From Linepithema humile (taxonomy: Eukaryota; Arthropoda; Insecta; Hymenoptera; Formicidae): a DNA stretch of 64,000 nt. The position numbers and the translations under genes are program-made. Location of the stretch: assembly GCF_040581485.1 (NCBI RefSeq), contig NC_090128.1, positions 31,154,931-31,218,930 of the forward strand, written 5' to 3'. Positions 51,982 to 64,000 of the stretch are shown in pieces. The stretch's first letter is position 1. The number at the start of each line of letters is the position of its first letter. The notes under the pieces are model-generated. The model was not told the origin of the DNA, ran no database searches, and saw only the letters and a program-made list of their open reading frames with translations.

Positions 51982-54738
51982 TCAAAACAGATTTGACGAG
52001 CCTTCTGATCGTACCTAGCCTTAGAACGCAACGATTGAGTTTCTATTCGTTGTCGAGCTTCAATGTGAATATTATTTAAGTTTTCTCTAAGTTTTTGTAA
52101 ATAAACATCAACCGTTATGTCAATATTTTGATTTGGAGGACTTCCTCTTAATAAATCTAAAGGCAATCTTAAATCCTGAGCGAAATATAATTCTGCTGGG
52201 GAAACTCCAGTAGTTTCATGTTTTGAAGATCGATACGCCAATAAATACAAATAGATCCACTTATCCCAATCCTTTTGGTTTTCCGAAATATATTTAGCTA
52301 AATAATTTAAAATTGTTTGATGATGGCGTTCTACTTGTCCATCTGACTGAGGATGCAGAGGAATTGTCCTAGTCTTTTTATGCCAAGTAAATTTGTCATT
52401 TCTAGAAAAATTCTAGATTCGAAATTTCTTCCTTGATCCGTGTGTATCTCTAGAGGAACACCATGACGAGAAACTACTTAATTTACAAATGCTTCGGCAA
52501 CAGTTTTGGCTCTAATGTTCTTTAATGGAATAACACCTCTATCCATTTTGTAAAACAATCAATAATTACCAAAAGATAACGATTTCCTTCTGAAGAACAA
52601 GGAAGGGGACCTAGTATATCCATTTGCACCCTTTCAAATGGAGTTCCTACATTATAAATCTGCATGGGTAATTTTCCTTTTTCAGATGGTCCTTTTCTTG
52701 CAACACAAATTTTGCAGGAATAAATCCAATTTTCTACATCATTCTTACATGTGGCCCAATAAAATCGTTTTCGTATTCTTTCTAATGTTTTATTAATTCC
52801 AAAATGTCCACTTATCGCAGAATCATGAGCCAATTCTAATATTTGTTTAATGTCTTTTCTAGGAACAATAATTTGAAAAACTACAGATTTCAAATTCGGA
52901 GTTTCCCATTTTTTGAATAACACTCCGTCTTTTAATATTAATGCATCCCAAAATGATAAATAAATCTTTGCAGAAGGATCAAACATAGCTAATTCTTGTT
53001 GGAGAGGTCGTTCTCCGAATTTCTTTTTTTGAATGAAAATAGAAATAATGGGATCTTTTTCTTGTTTCTTTTGCCAATCCTTTAAATTTTCCTCTTGAAA
53101 AATTATCCGAGCAATAGAATTTTCCTTTATTTCTATTTTAGAACAATACGTACAACCTGATTTTAAACAAGGTCGTCTTGATAAGCCATCAGCATTTTGA
53201 TGTAGCCGTCTTTTTCGATGAATTATCTCAAATTCATATTGTTGTAATCGTTCCATCCAACGAGCCAGCTGTCCTTCTAATTCTTTGAAAGACATTAACC
53301 ATCGTAATGAAACATGATCTGTTCGAATTATAAATTTTCTACCATAAAGGTAATAATGAAAAGATTTTATTGAAGCTACAATGGCCAATAATTCTCGGCG
53401 TGTAACACAATAATTTCTCTCTGGTTTGCTTAAAACTCGGCTAAAATAAGCAATAACTTTTTCATTACCATTTTGAATTTGAGATAGAACTGCTCCTATC
53501 CTATGATTCGAAGCGTCAGTATTCAAGATAAACTCTCCTAACTCGTTTGGAAAGGATAAAATCGGTGTTGAAACCATTTTCTGTTTTAGTTTCTCAAAGG
53601 CTTCCTGACATGTTTCAGTCCATTCAAATTTGATTTGATTCTCAGTAAGTAAAAATAACGATTTGGCTATTAACGAGAATCCTTCCACAAATTTTCTATA
53701 ATAAGAGCAAAATCCAAGGAAACTTCGTATCTGTTTCTTAGTCCTAGGAACCGGCCAAGTTTCTACAGCAGAAATCTTTTCAGGATCCGTAGAAATTCCA
53801 TTTTCAGAAACAACATGGCCTAAATATTTCACCTGTCTTTTTAAAAGAGAACATTTGTTTGGATTTATTTTTTAATTTACTGAACGAAATCGAAGAAAAA
53901 CTGATCTAAGATTAGCCATTATTTCTTCAAAAGTTTTGCTAAATACAATAATGTCATCTAAATAAACTAAACAAATCTTAGATAAGAATTCTTGAAGAAT
54001 TTTTTTCATTAATCGTTCAAAAGTCGCTGGGGCATTGCAAAGACCGAATGGCATGACTGTGAACTGCCAAAGGCCATTTCCTATGGAAAACGCCGTTTTT
54101 TCCTTATCCACAGAACAAACCTTAATTTGCCAATATCCACTCTTCAAATCTAAAGAAGAAAACCACAAATTCCCAGACAACTGATCTAAAATATCCTTAA
54201 TTCGAGGTAATGGAAAAGAATCTTTAATTGTGATATCATTTAATTTTCTATAATCTACACAAAATTTAAGGGAACCATCCTTTTTCTTCACAATCACTAC
54301 CGGAGAAATCCAAGGACTTTTAGACTCTTCAATAACACCTTGCGATTTCATGTCAAGAATAATTTGTTCAACATCCTTTCTCAAATGAATAGGAATTCGT
54401 CGAGGGACCTGCTTAATGGGTTTAGAATCCTTTAATTCAATTTCATGTTCCACAACATTACATTTTCCTGTAATAATTTCTTCAGAAAATATATCCTGGA
54501 ATTCATTCAAGAATTCGGCAAAAACATTTTTTTTGTTTGAATTCAATTTCTTTGAATCTTCTTCAAAAAGTATTTTTAATTTCTCTGGAACCTTGTTTGA
54601 AAAATTAATCCGCGAACAAGAGAATTCCACTTTAGAGAAAGTATCTCTAAAATAAGGTTCGAAAATCTTTTCCAGATTTATTTTTTTAAGAAAATCTTCT
54701 CCTAAAATGCAATCATCTGAAATTTTAGCCACTATCAT
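51982..54738 (-). pseudogene. pol: Gypsy pol (protease edge, RT, RNase H, integrase), broken
   Basis: Segments 54738-53872 (RT, with 'FSSLDLKSGYWQI' and 'VYLDDIIVF'), 53832-52522 (RNase H 'LNTDASNHRIGAVLSQ', zinc 'CKICVARKG', start of the integrase core 'MDILGPL') and 52250-51982 (integrase tail) are separated by stops or frameshifts near 53870 and 52400-52520. Upstream near 54920 the protease site reads D-I-G instead of D-T-G. The tail resumes beyond the R1 insertion at 44624. Not functional. Confidence 0.85.
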
Positions 54739-55002
54739 AGGAATTTTTAAAAAAAATTTTCCTAATTTGATTTCTACTTCTGAGCGAGATTGAATTAATA
54801 CTTTTTCTCCTGTTGGATAAATTATTTTTTCATTTCCGAAAATCTTTTTAATATATATATATATTTGATTCTTCTATCATTTTTTTATTTACAATAGAAA
54901 CTTCTAAACCTATATCAATCTTGAATTTACACCTTTTATCATTTACAAGTCCTTCATAACAAAAACTTTCTTTTGCTATTCGTTCCAATTTAAATTCCGG
55001 GG

Positions 55003-58000
55003 CAGTGTTGCCGTTTCTATTACAATTGTATTTTTTTATTACATTTTAACCTATTTTAGTACGTCATTACAGAACACCTTATATCTATTACATTTTCAAG
55101 AATTTGTTACAATTTGTTACATGTGTTTCACTTGGCAGTTAATATGAAACACTGATGGCTCCTGCATACAGGACGCAATAAGGGCGACACGGTAACCAAT
55201 CAATTTTTCGCTCTTATGGAAAAATAAATTGATTGGCTATCGCGTCGTCTTTTGCAGTGCGGTAAGCGTTATCGTTCTATGTGCAAGAGCCATGATCTAT
55301 GGTCTATCTTCTACAACATCTATGATAGTAAGTTATGAAGTGAAAAGTGAAAATAAATGTATGCTCAAAAACAGAAAAAAACCTTAATATATGAATTGTC
55401 AAGGCATAAACGAGAAACACTAAGATCTTTCTGCCCATATGCGATAATGGATAAGTAAGTAATTTTTTAAATATATTTATGTTTTATTCTTGTAAACATT
55501 TTTATTTTAATACTGCCCCATAAGCCAATTGCAGTTGCACTTGGGTTTTATATATAGTTTTATATATATATTATAATTTATATAATTTTTAATTTGAATT
55601 TTTATTTATTTAATTACAAAATAAAAATAAAATTGCTTATTTCAGGTTTGTTATAAAAAAGCATCAAGAAGCAGTGGAAAAAAAATCTGAAGAAACCAAT
55701 ACCAAAACTAATGCTGTTGGTAATGATTGCAGTCTTCCACTTGACACAATTATACAATATAATAACAAGGACAGTAGCGAAAGTGAAAGTGATGTTGAGA
55801 TGGTAGAAGAAAATATAACAAAATCAAAGAAAAAGAAATATACCCAAAAGTTTAAAATTGAATGGAAGCAGAAGTGGACTTGACTTGAAAACATAAAAGG
55901 AAGTTCTTACTGCACTCTGTGCAATAAAACTTTAATGGGTGGAATAACACACTTAGAAAGACATGCACAAAGTAACATGCACAAAAAACAAGAAATATAT
56001 CTATCTAAAGTATCAATGACAGATTTGAAAATATTATATTCGAGAAATACAACAGTACGAGTAGCTGAACTGAAACTATGTATGTTTCTTAGTGAGCATA
56101 ATTTACCATTTAGGATACTACAGCATTTGCCAAAGTTGATTCAAAGTGTTTGCCCTGACTCAAACATTGCTAAAGAAATTAAATGTAGCAGAACAAAGGG
56201 CACACAGATTTTAAAAGAACATGTAGCACCTTGTAGCATGATGGAAATATGTAACATTTTAAAAACAACGAAGTTTTCACTAATAATTGATGAAACAACT
56301 GACATTTCTGTTATAAAAAGTTTAGCTGTAGTTGTTCGATATTTTGATACGATAAAATTAATTATTAGGGATAGGTTTTTAACTTTATTGGAAGTGAAAT
56401 CTTGCACAGCAGAAGATCTTTATAATTCCATAGCGTTTTTCCTTGAAACAAATGGAATACCTTTTGAAAATATGATTGGTAGGTATAAATAAGTATTTGT
56501 ATGTGTGTGTATATGTGTTTTATTAAATAAATTTTATGTTATAGGATTTGCTGCAGACAATTGTGCTGTCATGATGGGCGATTCCAATGGAGTACAAGCC
56601 CAATTCAAAAAAAAAATTCCTAATTTATTTGTATTAGGATGTGTCTGCCATTCTATGCACTTATGTTCATCAGCTGCCTGCCTAAAGTTACCATCATCTA
56701 TGGAAGATTTAGCAAGGGATATTTACAGCTATTTTAAAAATAGTTCAAAGCGTTTGAATGAATTTGTTGAACTTCAAACATTTTTACATTTAAAGCCACA
56801 CAAAATTTTAAAAGTCAGCCAAACTAGATGGCTATCAATTGAAGCTGTTGTTAATCGGATTTTAGAACAATGGACTGCAATAGAATTATTTTTCACCCGT
56901 GCAGCTCTTGAGGACAACTTACAATTAGCAAAGACAATTCTCAATGCTCTGAGAAATCCTATTTATAAAATTTATTATAGTTTTCTTTCCTTTATTTTAG
57001 AAATCATTAATAAAATTAATCTTTTATATATTTCAAAGTAGGAAATCTCTAATTACTCAATTATTAACTTCAATTGAAAAATATTATATTCTAATTTTAA
57101 AATGCTATTTTAAGAACGATTACATCAATAATACTCCTTTAACTTTAATAGATCCTGCCAATGTTAAAGAATATTTAGAGATAAATAAAATGTACTTTGG
57201 AGCAAAAACTGAAATACTGTATACAACTGTGAGCTCCACAGAACTTCATTCTTTTAAAGTTAGAGCTTTAGATTTTCTTGTAACAGTGTCGCAAGAAATT
57301 AAAAAAAGATTTGATTTTAAAAATAGAACACTAAGGTTAATAGAAATGCTTGACCCAAAAAACGCTTTAAGTGGAGAATATACATCAATTGTTCCTCTTA
57401 TTAACGAATTTCCCAATTGCGTTACATTAAATGATTTGGAAGCTCTTAACTTAGAATGGAGATTATTGCCAGAATATAAAGAAAAATTGTCACATTTTGA
57501 AGAAGCTGAACAATTTTGGGTAAAAGTAGGTTCAATAAAAGTAGGAAATGAATTAGTTTTTCCAAGATTATATAAATTTGTCACAGCAATATTGTCTTTA
57601 CCTCATAGTAGTGCGACAACAGAGCGTATTTTTTCTAATCTCAATCTGATAAAAACTAAAATCAGAAATAGATTGCATATACAAACATGTAATTCTCTTT
57701 TACATGCCAAAGAAACATTATATATACAGAGTGTTATAAATGGGAGCCTTCTAAAGAATTATTAAAACAATTTTCAAAATATGCTTTCCATAATAACTAT
57801 GAAAATGATTGTGATGACATAATATTAAAATAGTTTTATTTTTATATGTAATAATAACAGTATTTTGTGATTATGTGATTATTATGACCTGATAATTTAT
57901 TTACTTTAAAAGCATAAAAGGCTACATGTTGCAATATATTGTTAATTAATTATATATTGCGATCTCGTATGTTTATTAATAATATATAGTTTATTTGCTA

Positions 58001-58348
58001 ATATAATTTTTTAGTGCAATATATATTTTGTTTCTTTTGTACAAGATTAAGGTTCTTCTGTACAAAGTTTTGTATAAGAATAATAAAAAACTGTTTTTTA
58101 TCAAATAAAAAAATATTTAAATTTTATCTTACCTAAATTTCAAATTTTTCGCTTAATTTTTATATTAAATAACACAAACATATATATATATATATATAAT
58201 GTAGTACATATATATATATATATATGTATTTATATATAAACTTATGTATTAAAAATATAAATTAAATATATATTTATATTTTATTACAATTTGTTACATT
58301 TTGCCACCAGATGTCAGTACATTTAATATTTTTGTTGCGGCAACACTG
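55003..58348 (+). mobile_element. hAT transposon (3.3 kb, 8-bp duplication TTCCGGGG)
   Basis: Ends CAGTGTTGCCG and CGGCAACACTG, target duplication at 54995-55002 and 58349-58356. Inside is a BED-finger transposase. AT microsatellite (58178-58230) near the 3' end. It splits the Gypsy element between gag and protease. Confidence 0.93.
55447..57765 (+). pseudogene. hAT transposase with BED zinc finger, two breaks
   Basis: ATG 55447; intron 55455-55645 (GTAAGT...TTTCAG) keeps frame into exon 2; second intron 56479-56544. BED finger 'YCTLCNKTLMGGITHLERHA' with a final H. The catalytic region includes 'LIIDETTDIS' and 'GFAADNCAVMMGD', and the C-terminal dimerisation part is 'SSATTERIFSNLNLIKTKIR'. 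Breaks: in-frame TGA at 55881-55883 and a shift of frame near 57030. Type: ZBED/SCAND-like hAT. Probably inactive in this copy. Confidence 0.9.
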
Positions 58349-58429
58349 TTCCGGGGTCTTTTTCTTTTTTGCCGAATCGACCCCGATTAATTCGACAAAA
58401 TCTAGTTTGTTTGTTTCTCTTTGATTAAA

Positions 58430-59459
58430 ATTGGACATTCTGCTCGAAAATGTCCCTATTTTCCGCACTGCCAACATTCTTTTTCTTTTCGAAAATAATT
58501 ATTATTAAAATTTTTATTTTTTGAAAAATTTATTTCTTTATTTACTTTTTTATTCATTTTTTCTTCCTTTTTCGTTATTTCACTCTCTTTTCTTTCAATT
58601 TTATAATTTCTATTTCTATTTTCCCCAAATTTTTCTCCATATTTTCTATTTTTTCCGAAAAACAACTTTCATTAATTTCTTTTATCGTTTTAGCTCTTTC
58701 TATTGCTAATTTTAAAGAGGTTATCCTTTCTAATTGTAATGTTCGTTTTATAAATTGATCATTTAGTGCATTAATAAATTGCGCACATGCTATCTTTTCT
58801 CGGACTTCCGCCGAACATTCTGAATAGGCTAACCTTGACAACCTTTCTATATCAGCGCCTAAATTCGATATTTCCTCACCAAATTTTTGTCGTCTATTTG
58901 TAAATTGTGTGTAATACGTTTCAGAGAGATGACCCTCACCAAATCGTAACTCTAATTTCGATTTTAGCTCTATAAAACTTAAATTTTCGATCTCTGAAAC
59001 ACAATCTAACACCGTTCTTGCTTTTCCCCTAAGACAGGATGCTAACGCAATAGTTTTTGCATTTTCTGTCCATTTATTCGCACTCGCGATTAAATTAAAC
59101 TGAGAAAAGAATTCCCTTAAAGATCCCGTCCCGTCATACATATCTGGTTTCAATTTATGACCCAAGTTTACTGACACCGAATTTACGAGCGCGCACGAAA
59201 TATTTCCCGTCGCAGAACTCTCACCCAGATCGCCATTCCCAGTAATAATATTAGAACGACTTAGCTGATTAATCTGCTGCTCCAATCTGCCCAGTGCCTC
59301 GTCCCGCTGCCTCAGTTCTGTTTGAACTCGCTCCTGCTCCTGTCTTCACTCCTCCCGAAGCTGTCCGAGCTCCTGCAGAATTACGCGCAGCGTCTCCGAC
59401 TCAGCCGACATTGATAGAGTCTGGGAACGTGTTTTTCTCGGCGAGTGGACCGTTGACAT
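58430..59459 (-). pseudogene. gag: Gypsy gag, broken
   Basis: ATG 59459. Coiled-coil start, in-frame TGA at 59346-59348, then capsid domain from 59285 ('KLKPDMYDGTGSLREFFSQF', 'LELRFGEGHLSETYYTQF'), frameshift near 58600, Lys/Asn-rich linker, and a zinc knuckle ('CWQCGK' then 'GHFRAEC') split by a stop at about 58456. The gene ends where the hAT element begins (58348). Confidence 0.85.
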
Positions 59460-59508
59460 GATGAAATCACTGTTTCGCACTGCACTGCACCACTGAATAA
59501 TCGCTTCG

Positions 59509-59526
59509 ATCCCGGACGAGCCCCCA
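59509..59526 (-). other. Primer-binding site complementary to tRNA-Pro
   Basis: Minus strand TGGGGGCTCGTCCGGGAT, 2 nt after the LTR. This 18-mer is the well-known tRNA-Pro site of murine gammaretroviruses and of some Gypsy elements. Confidence 0.9.
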
Positions 59527-60737
59527 AATGTTGCGTCCGCAGAACGAGATATCACACGCGTCAACAGAACTCGCGGAAAATTAGTAAAACAACACAACAC
59601 TTAATAAGAGAGAACACTTTAATTATAAACACTTAACAAATAGTAACCGAGAATACAATTTAATTATCAGAGCTGTCATAAACGTCCGCCCGAGCAGACA
59701 GCTACCGAAGATCTGACATATAACAGCTTGTTTACAAACTGTCATAGAGACCCTTTAAACCGCTAATCGGTATTGTCTTGACAAGAAATATAAGAAAAAC
59801 TCTTGTTATTTACAAATGCCATATGGCTTTAAGAGGATGCTGAAGTGACGGGCGAACTCCGACGCGAAAGCGCCATCATTTCGATGGTACTAAAAATGAA
59901 ATGACATTATCGGCGCAGCCTACGGACCTATGCCGCGTAGGTCCGTGTGTACGCATTTGTTTGTAGTGGTGACTCACTACACTGACGTGTGGTCTGTGTA
60001 CGTGTGTCATCGGAAGTTTGTAAACAAACGATGCTTGCGCTTGTTTCCTCGATTGAAATTTCGTCGCAAAGCTGCAATATAATGTCCGAGAAAACATAAG
60101 CGTATACAAGGTGTCAAATAAATACAAACTAAATATGACAAAATAATAAATAAAAAATATACATATAATACTATATATATCATTAAAGAAAAATGTCATA
60201 TACTTTTCTTACTTTTATCCTTATGTAGTAAATATATATACTAAATAACTAATTAATCAATTAATTAATATATACATATACACATATATTCAATAAATAT
60301 TTATCTTTATTTTGTATTTTATATGATAATGACTAAAATAATGAAAGTATATATTATTTCAGTTATATAAAATACAAAATAAAGATAACTATATTCAATA
60401 TGTATATGTATGTATTCAATAATTAATTAACTTATTTATTTATTTTGTATTTATTACATAAGAATAAAAATAGGAAAAGCATATAACATATTTTTCCAAT
60501 TAGATATATAGTATTATACATACATTTTTCAAATAAAATATTTTATCATATCTAACTTATATCTATTAGACACCTTGTATAAGTCTATTTTGTCTCGTAT
60601 GTACATCATTCAGCCATACGATAGAATTTCAATTGCGAGAAAAAAGGTTAAATGACCTTATAAATTATCTGATAAAATATAAACAGACCACACGTGCAGT
60701 AAATTGCTAACTAAAATAAATACGTATTTCTTCAAAT

Positions 60738-61770
60738 CTGTCAGCTGACGTTAGATCGCCTATGACAATATTTCTTAAAATCTGCCAGTTCACGAATAAA
60801 TTGTCTTTAGCTCTCTTTTTTCTAAACTGTCAGCTGACGTTAGATCGCCTCTGACTATATTTATTAAAAATTGTCAGCTCACGATAGATCGCCTCTGACA
60901 ATATTTCTTACAATTTGCCAGTTCACGTAACAAATCGTCTTTAGCCTCTCTTTTTTCTAAACTGTCAGCTGACGTTAGATCGTCTGTGACAATATTTATT
61001 TAAAATTGTCAGCTCACGATAGATCGCCTCTGACAATATTTCTTACAATTTGTCAGTTCACGAATAAATCGCCTTTAGCTCTCTTTCTTCTAAACTGTCA
61101 GCTGACGTTAGATCGCCTCTGACTATATTTATTTAAAATTGTCAGCTCACGAAAAATCGCCTCTGGCTTGTCTTATTCTATATTGCCAGTCCACGACAAA
61201 GCCGCCTCTGGCTTGAAGACAAGAATAAGAATTTTCTTCTAATGCCAGTCCACGAGAAAACCGCCTCTGGCTTGTCTTATTCTATATTGCCAGTCCACGA
61301 GAAAACCGCCTTTGGCTTGTCTTATTCTATATTGCCAGTCCACGAGGAAACCGCCTCTGGCTTGAAGACAAGAATAAGAATTTTCTAATGCCAGTCCACG
61401 AGAAAACCGCCTCTGGCTTGTCTTATTCTATATTGCCAGTCCACGAGAAAACCGCCTCTGGCTTGTCTTATTCTATATTGCCAGTCCACGAGGAAACCGC
61501 CTCTGGCTTGAAAACAAAAATAAGAATTTTCTAATGCCAGTCCACGAGAAAACCGCCTCTGGCTTGTCTTATTCTATATTGCCAGTCCACGAGAAAACCG
61601 CCTCTGGCTTGTCTTATTCTATATTGCCAGTCCACGAGGAAACCGCCTCTGGCTTGAAGACAAGAATAAGAGTTTTCTAATGCCAGTCCACGAGAAAACC
61701 GCCTCTGGCTTGTCTTATTATATATTGCCAGTCCACGAGGAAACCGCCTCTGGCTTGTCTTATTCTTTAT
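60738..61770. repeat. Hairpin satellite array, about 45-55-bp units in a 3-unit higher-order repeat
   Basis: Early units read GTCAG...ACG...GCCTCTGAC; later ones GCCAGTCCACGAGAAAACCG then CCTCTGGC. In the later part two unit lengths alternate (spacer ttgtcttattctatatt or ttgaagacaagaataagaat), giving a larger period of 146-149 bp (61215, 61364, 61510, 61656). Confidence 0.9.
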
Positions 61771-63480
61771 TGTAAGATACTTTTATTACGTCATATGCTT
61801 TATGTATATATATATATAATGTATATTATATGCTCCACATTATCTATATTTATATCAAAATATTTTTCTAAGAAATTGACATCATTTTGTATACTCTTTT
61901 TACAATAAATGTATATGATATATGCCATATTTTTTATTTCTAAAGCATGAAATATAAAGATATTTTTATTTTTTTGTGTCTATCATTTGTAAAAAAATTT
62001 TGATAAAAGAAACAACATTAATTTTGCGACTTGCAATAATCTGTTTCATTATATGCTTCTTTTAAATACTTACACTTAGCCTTATTTTATGTGATTAACT
62101 TGGTATTTAAAATACGTATCAAAATCGAAAATGTATTTCTATTACAGTAGAAACGAAACATTCTTGTCTTACAACAGAGAGAAATGGCAAAATATAATAT
62201 TGTCTAAAGTACAGTCCAATAAAAACTGTTAAAATTGAACATTTTATAAAACCACTGTGATTCATGAAAAATCAGAATTATTATTTCAAAAATATAGATA
62301 TATTTCGACTGTGTGTTTTAAACTGCACTACACATTCAAAATTCACAGAATAAATTTATTTCTGCAAAGTTGTGTATAATGTCAGTGGAAAAGTGATTTA
62401 TTTGTTATTACATATACATGATATTTTACCATTCCTTTCTGGTGTAAGACTACAATGTTTTTTTTCTACTGAACTAGAAATTAATTTTATATTTTGATGT
62501 GTATTTTAGATACCAAGAAAAACGCATAAAATAAGACTAGTTGTAAGTATTTAAAAGAAGTATATATTGAAACAGATAATTGCAAGTCACAAAATTAATG
62601 TTTTTTTTATCAAGATTTTTTTACAAATGATACATACAAGAAACTAAAAATACCTTTATATTTCATGCTTTATAAATAAGTTATATGACATATACATTTA
62701 TTATAAAAATATATACAATATACAAAATGATATTAACTTTTTACATAGATACTTTGATGTGAATATACATAATATGGAGCACATAATATACATAATATAT
62801 ACACATAAAGCACATGAATAAAAGTATTTTGTAGAAATTAGAATATGAATGTATGTAATTAAATAATATAAATGTTTGCAAAAATGTTGTAAAATTTATG
62901 TATAATACATACACTTTTTTATCCTTCAGAGTGCCTTCAACCCATTTTTTTCAGCCGGGTTTCGTAGCACATAACACAAACACACACACACGCACAACTA
63001 ACACACACATAACTAACCTAAAAGATTCTGTATATGACAGATAGCACTGAGAACTGTATAGCGCCTCTATCCCAAAATCTCGGAACTAATCTATAGCTCT
63101 TTTTTACCTTATTCTTTCTATATTGCACCATGCTTTACATAAATCTGGAAAAGGGTGGCGTTTTGAAAATAAGTCTCTAAGCTCTATTTTTTTGGTTTTC
63201 CATTATTGTTTCATACGCTCTTCTTCGGCACATGGTCTTGTTTTGCAGATTGAAGCAGTATAATTTTGATATAAAAGATATAATTCTTTGAGGTGACATT
63301 GTCGGTAAATTTTCAAAAATTTTTTTTATTTTTTGGTTTAAATTTGACCACCTGCCGAAAGATTAGCATATGTACTTTATTTACACCAAAGAATTTGTAA
63401 TTCTATTAAAGCAATAAAAAACGCCACCCTTTTTAGAAAATTGAAGTTTCGGTCGGTAACAATATGACTTCAGCATCCTC
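61771..63480. other. AT-rich right part of the TTAA element
   Basis: No coding frame. Partial inverted similarity between about 61790-62110 and 62510-62830 (tgacatatacatttattata against its complement) suggests a further palindromic insertion. CA microsatellite near 62976. Confidence 0.45.
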
Positions 63481-63716
63481 TTAACTTTATAGTGACCGAT
63501 CGATATTATCGATCGGTCCGTCGACTGTAACACACAGCATCAGCGGCGAAAAGCACAGGCGTAACAATATTATTAACAAAAAACGTTATTTTTAACGCAA
63601 TTTCTTTTTTCCTTTCTCCTGAACCTTTTATATTTTTGACGTGTATCACGTTTTTTGGGTGTGCGATATGTGTATACATCAATATGTAACGTTCATAATT
63701 TAATGAATACGTACAC

Positions 63717-63905
63717 TTATTGTATCAAAGTTGTCAGCATATACGTTGAAACAGAATTATTATTATTTATTGTACAATTTATAAAAGCTGGTAACCAGTT
63801 CGACCATACACATTGACACTTGGTGTTTGTTGGATATTTGATGGCGAAAACGCTTGTCATAGCAATGAACAGAATTACGATGCATGTTTTATGACGGGTA
63901 CTCAT
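63717..63905 (-). CDS. First exon of LRR gene copy B: signal peptide
   Basis: ATG 63905. Leader 'CIVILFIAMTSVFA' followed by 'KCQCVW', a C-x-C as in LRR N-terminal caps, and an N-x-T site. The frame reads into a stop at 63717; the donor must lie before it but no strong GT consensus is clear. The next exon is at 26558, 37 kb away, behind the Polinton and Gypsy insertions. Confidence 0.6.
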   Translation of the reverse strand: MSTRHKTCIVILFIAMTSVFAIKYPTNTKCQCVWSNWLPAFINCTINNNNSVSTYMLTTLIQ

Positions 63906-64000
63906 TTTCGTCTGATTAACCTATAAAAACCATTGAGTAAATGTATAATTAAATAAAGATAAATTTAATAATTACATAGAAAAACATTTTGTTTTTAATT

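Larger units (their letters stand above)
59833..63480. mobile_element. TTAA-flanked non-autonomous element (3.65 kb), piggyBac-like
   Basis: TTAA at 59829-59832 and 63481-63484; ends GAGGATGCTGAAGT and its complement (14 bp). TTAA duplication is the mark of piggyBac. No transposase frame is visible. The LTR at 43662-43680 shows the empty site (ggctttaactttatag). It contains the hairpin array at 60738-61770. The rest is AT-rich DNA. Confidence 0.8.
43368..63566 (-). mobile_element. Gypsy element, decayed, with three nested insertions
   Basis: LTRs at 43368-43753 and 59529-63566 (the latter interrupted), 4-bp duplication ATAT (43364-43367, 63567-63570). The LTRs differ at about 2 percent of positions. 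Removing the nested R1-clade, hAT and TTAA elements leaves about 5.8 kb, normal for a Gypsy without env. Gag and pol carry stops and frameshifts. It sits about 290 bp from the Polinton in the same host intron. Confidence 0.9.
59529..63566 (-). repeat. 5' LTR of the decayed Gypsy, interrupted by the TTAA element
   Basis: LTR parts 63566-63481 and 59832-59529 join to match 43368-43753. The same GACCGATCGAT palindrome is present near 63494. Confidence 0.9.

Noticed and set aside
60738..61770. Regular repeats with spacers, resembling a CRISPR array
   Set aside because: Eukaryotic transposon context, spacers are themselves repeated, no cas genes.

Overview
The window is eukaryotic, AT-rich insect DNA. 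Short GT-AG introns, a secreted takeout/JHBP-type gene, secreted leucine-rich-repeat (LRR) exons, TATA plus TCAGT-type initiators and the transposon set all fit an insect; Hymenoptera (possibly an ant) is my guess, not shown. Very little is host gene. Most of it is nested mobile DNA.

Host genes. A complete three-exon takeout-like gene lies on the minus strand at 2812-4414. An LRR gene, also minus strand, is spread over almost the whole window: signal-peptide exon 63717-63905, LRR exons 26558-25429, last exon 9368-9099. The start of a paralogous copy lies at 1-1060 with a decayed start codon. Comparing the copies shows that about 1 kb of intron has grown to about 37 kb.

Mobile DNA, left to right: a solo LTR (4858-5307); a TIR transposon with 8-bp target duplication (9903-11228); an old Gypsy tail (about 11690-12317); a hAT-type MITE (12558-12966); an errantivirus-like element on the minus strand (13617-25069: gag-protease, pol, broken env, long 5' LTR holding a foldback mariner-type MITE); a complete Polinton/Maverick (26989-43073, 6-bp duplication TACATA); and a Gypsy element (43368-63566, duplication ATAT) that itself carries an R1-clade retrotransposon (44640-51966), a hAT transposon (55003-58348) and a TTAA-flanked element full of hairpin repeats (59833-63480).

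The Polinton is the most interesting unit. It is virus-like and mostly intact: protein-primed DNA polymerase B, chromodomain integrase, packaging ATPase, double-jelly-roll major capsid protein, penton-like minor capsid protein, and a phospholipase A2/adenain-type protease fusion. Genes lie in convergent and divergent blocks that overlap or nearly touch. Reading the intergenic DNA adds spliced genes (polymerase, right-end gene, a small gene before the ATPase), a 48-residue gene with its own TATA/initiator, and a 35-residue gene before the capsid gene. Its inverted repeats carry seven copies of a STAT-like palindrome beside GATA motifs, and one TATA promoter block is used three times. An 88-bp piece of a left-end gene has been copied, inverted, into the fibre-like gene, which was duplicated at the same point.
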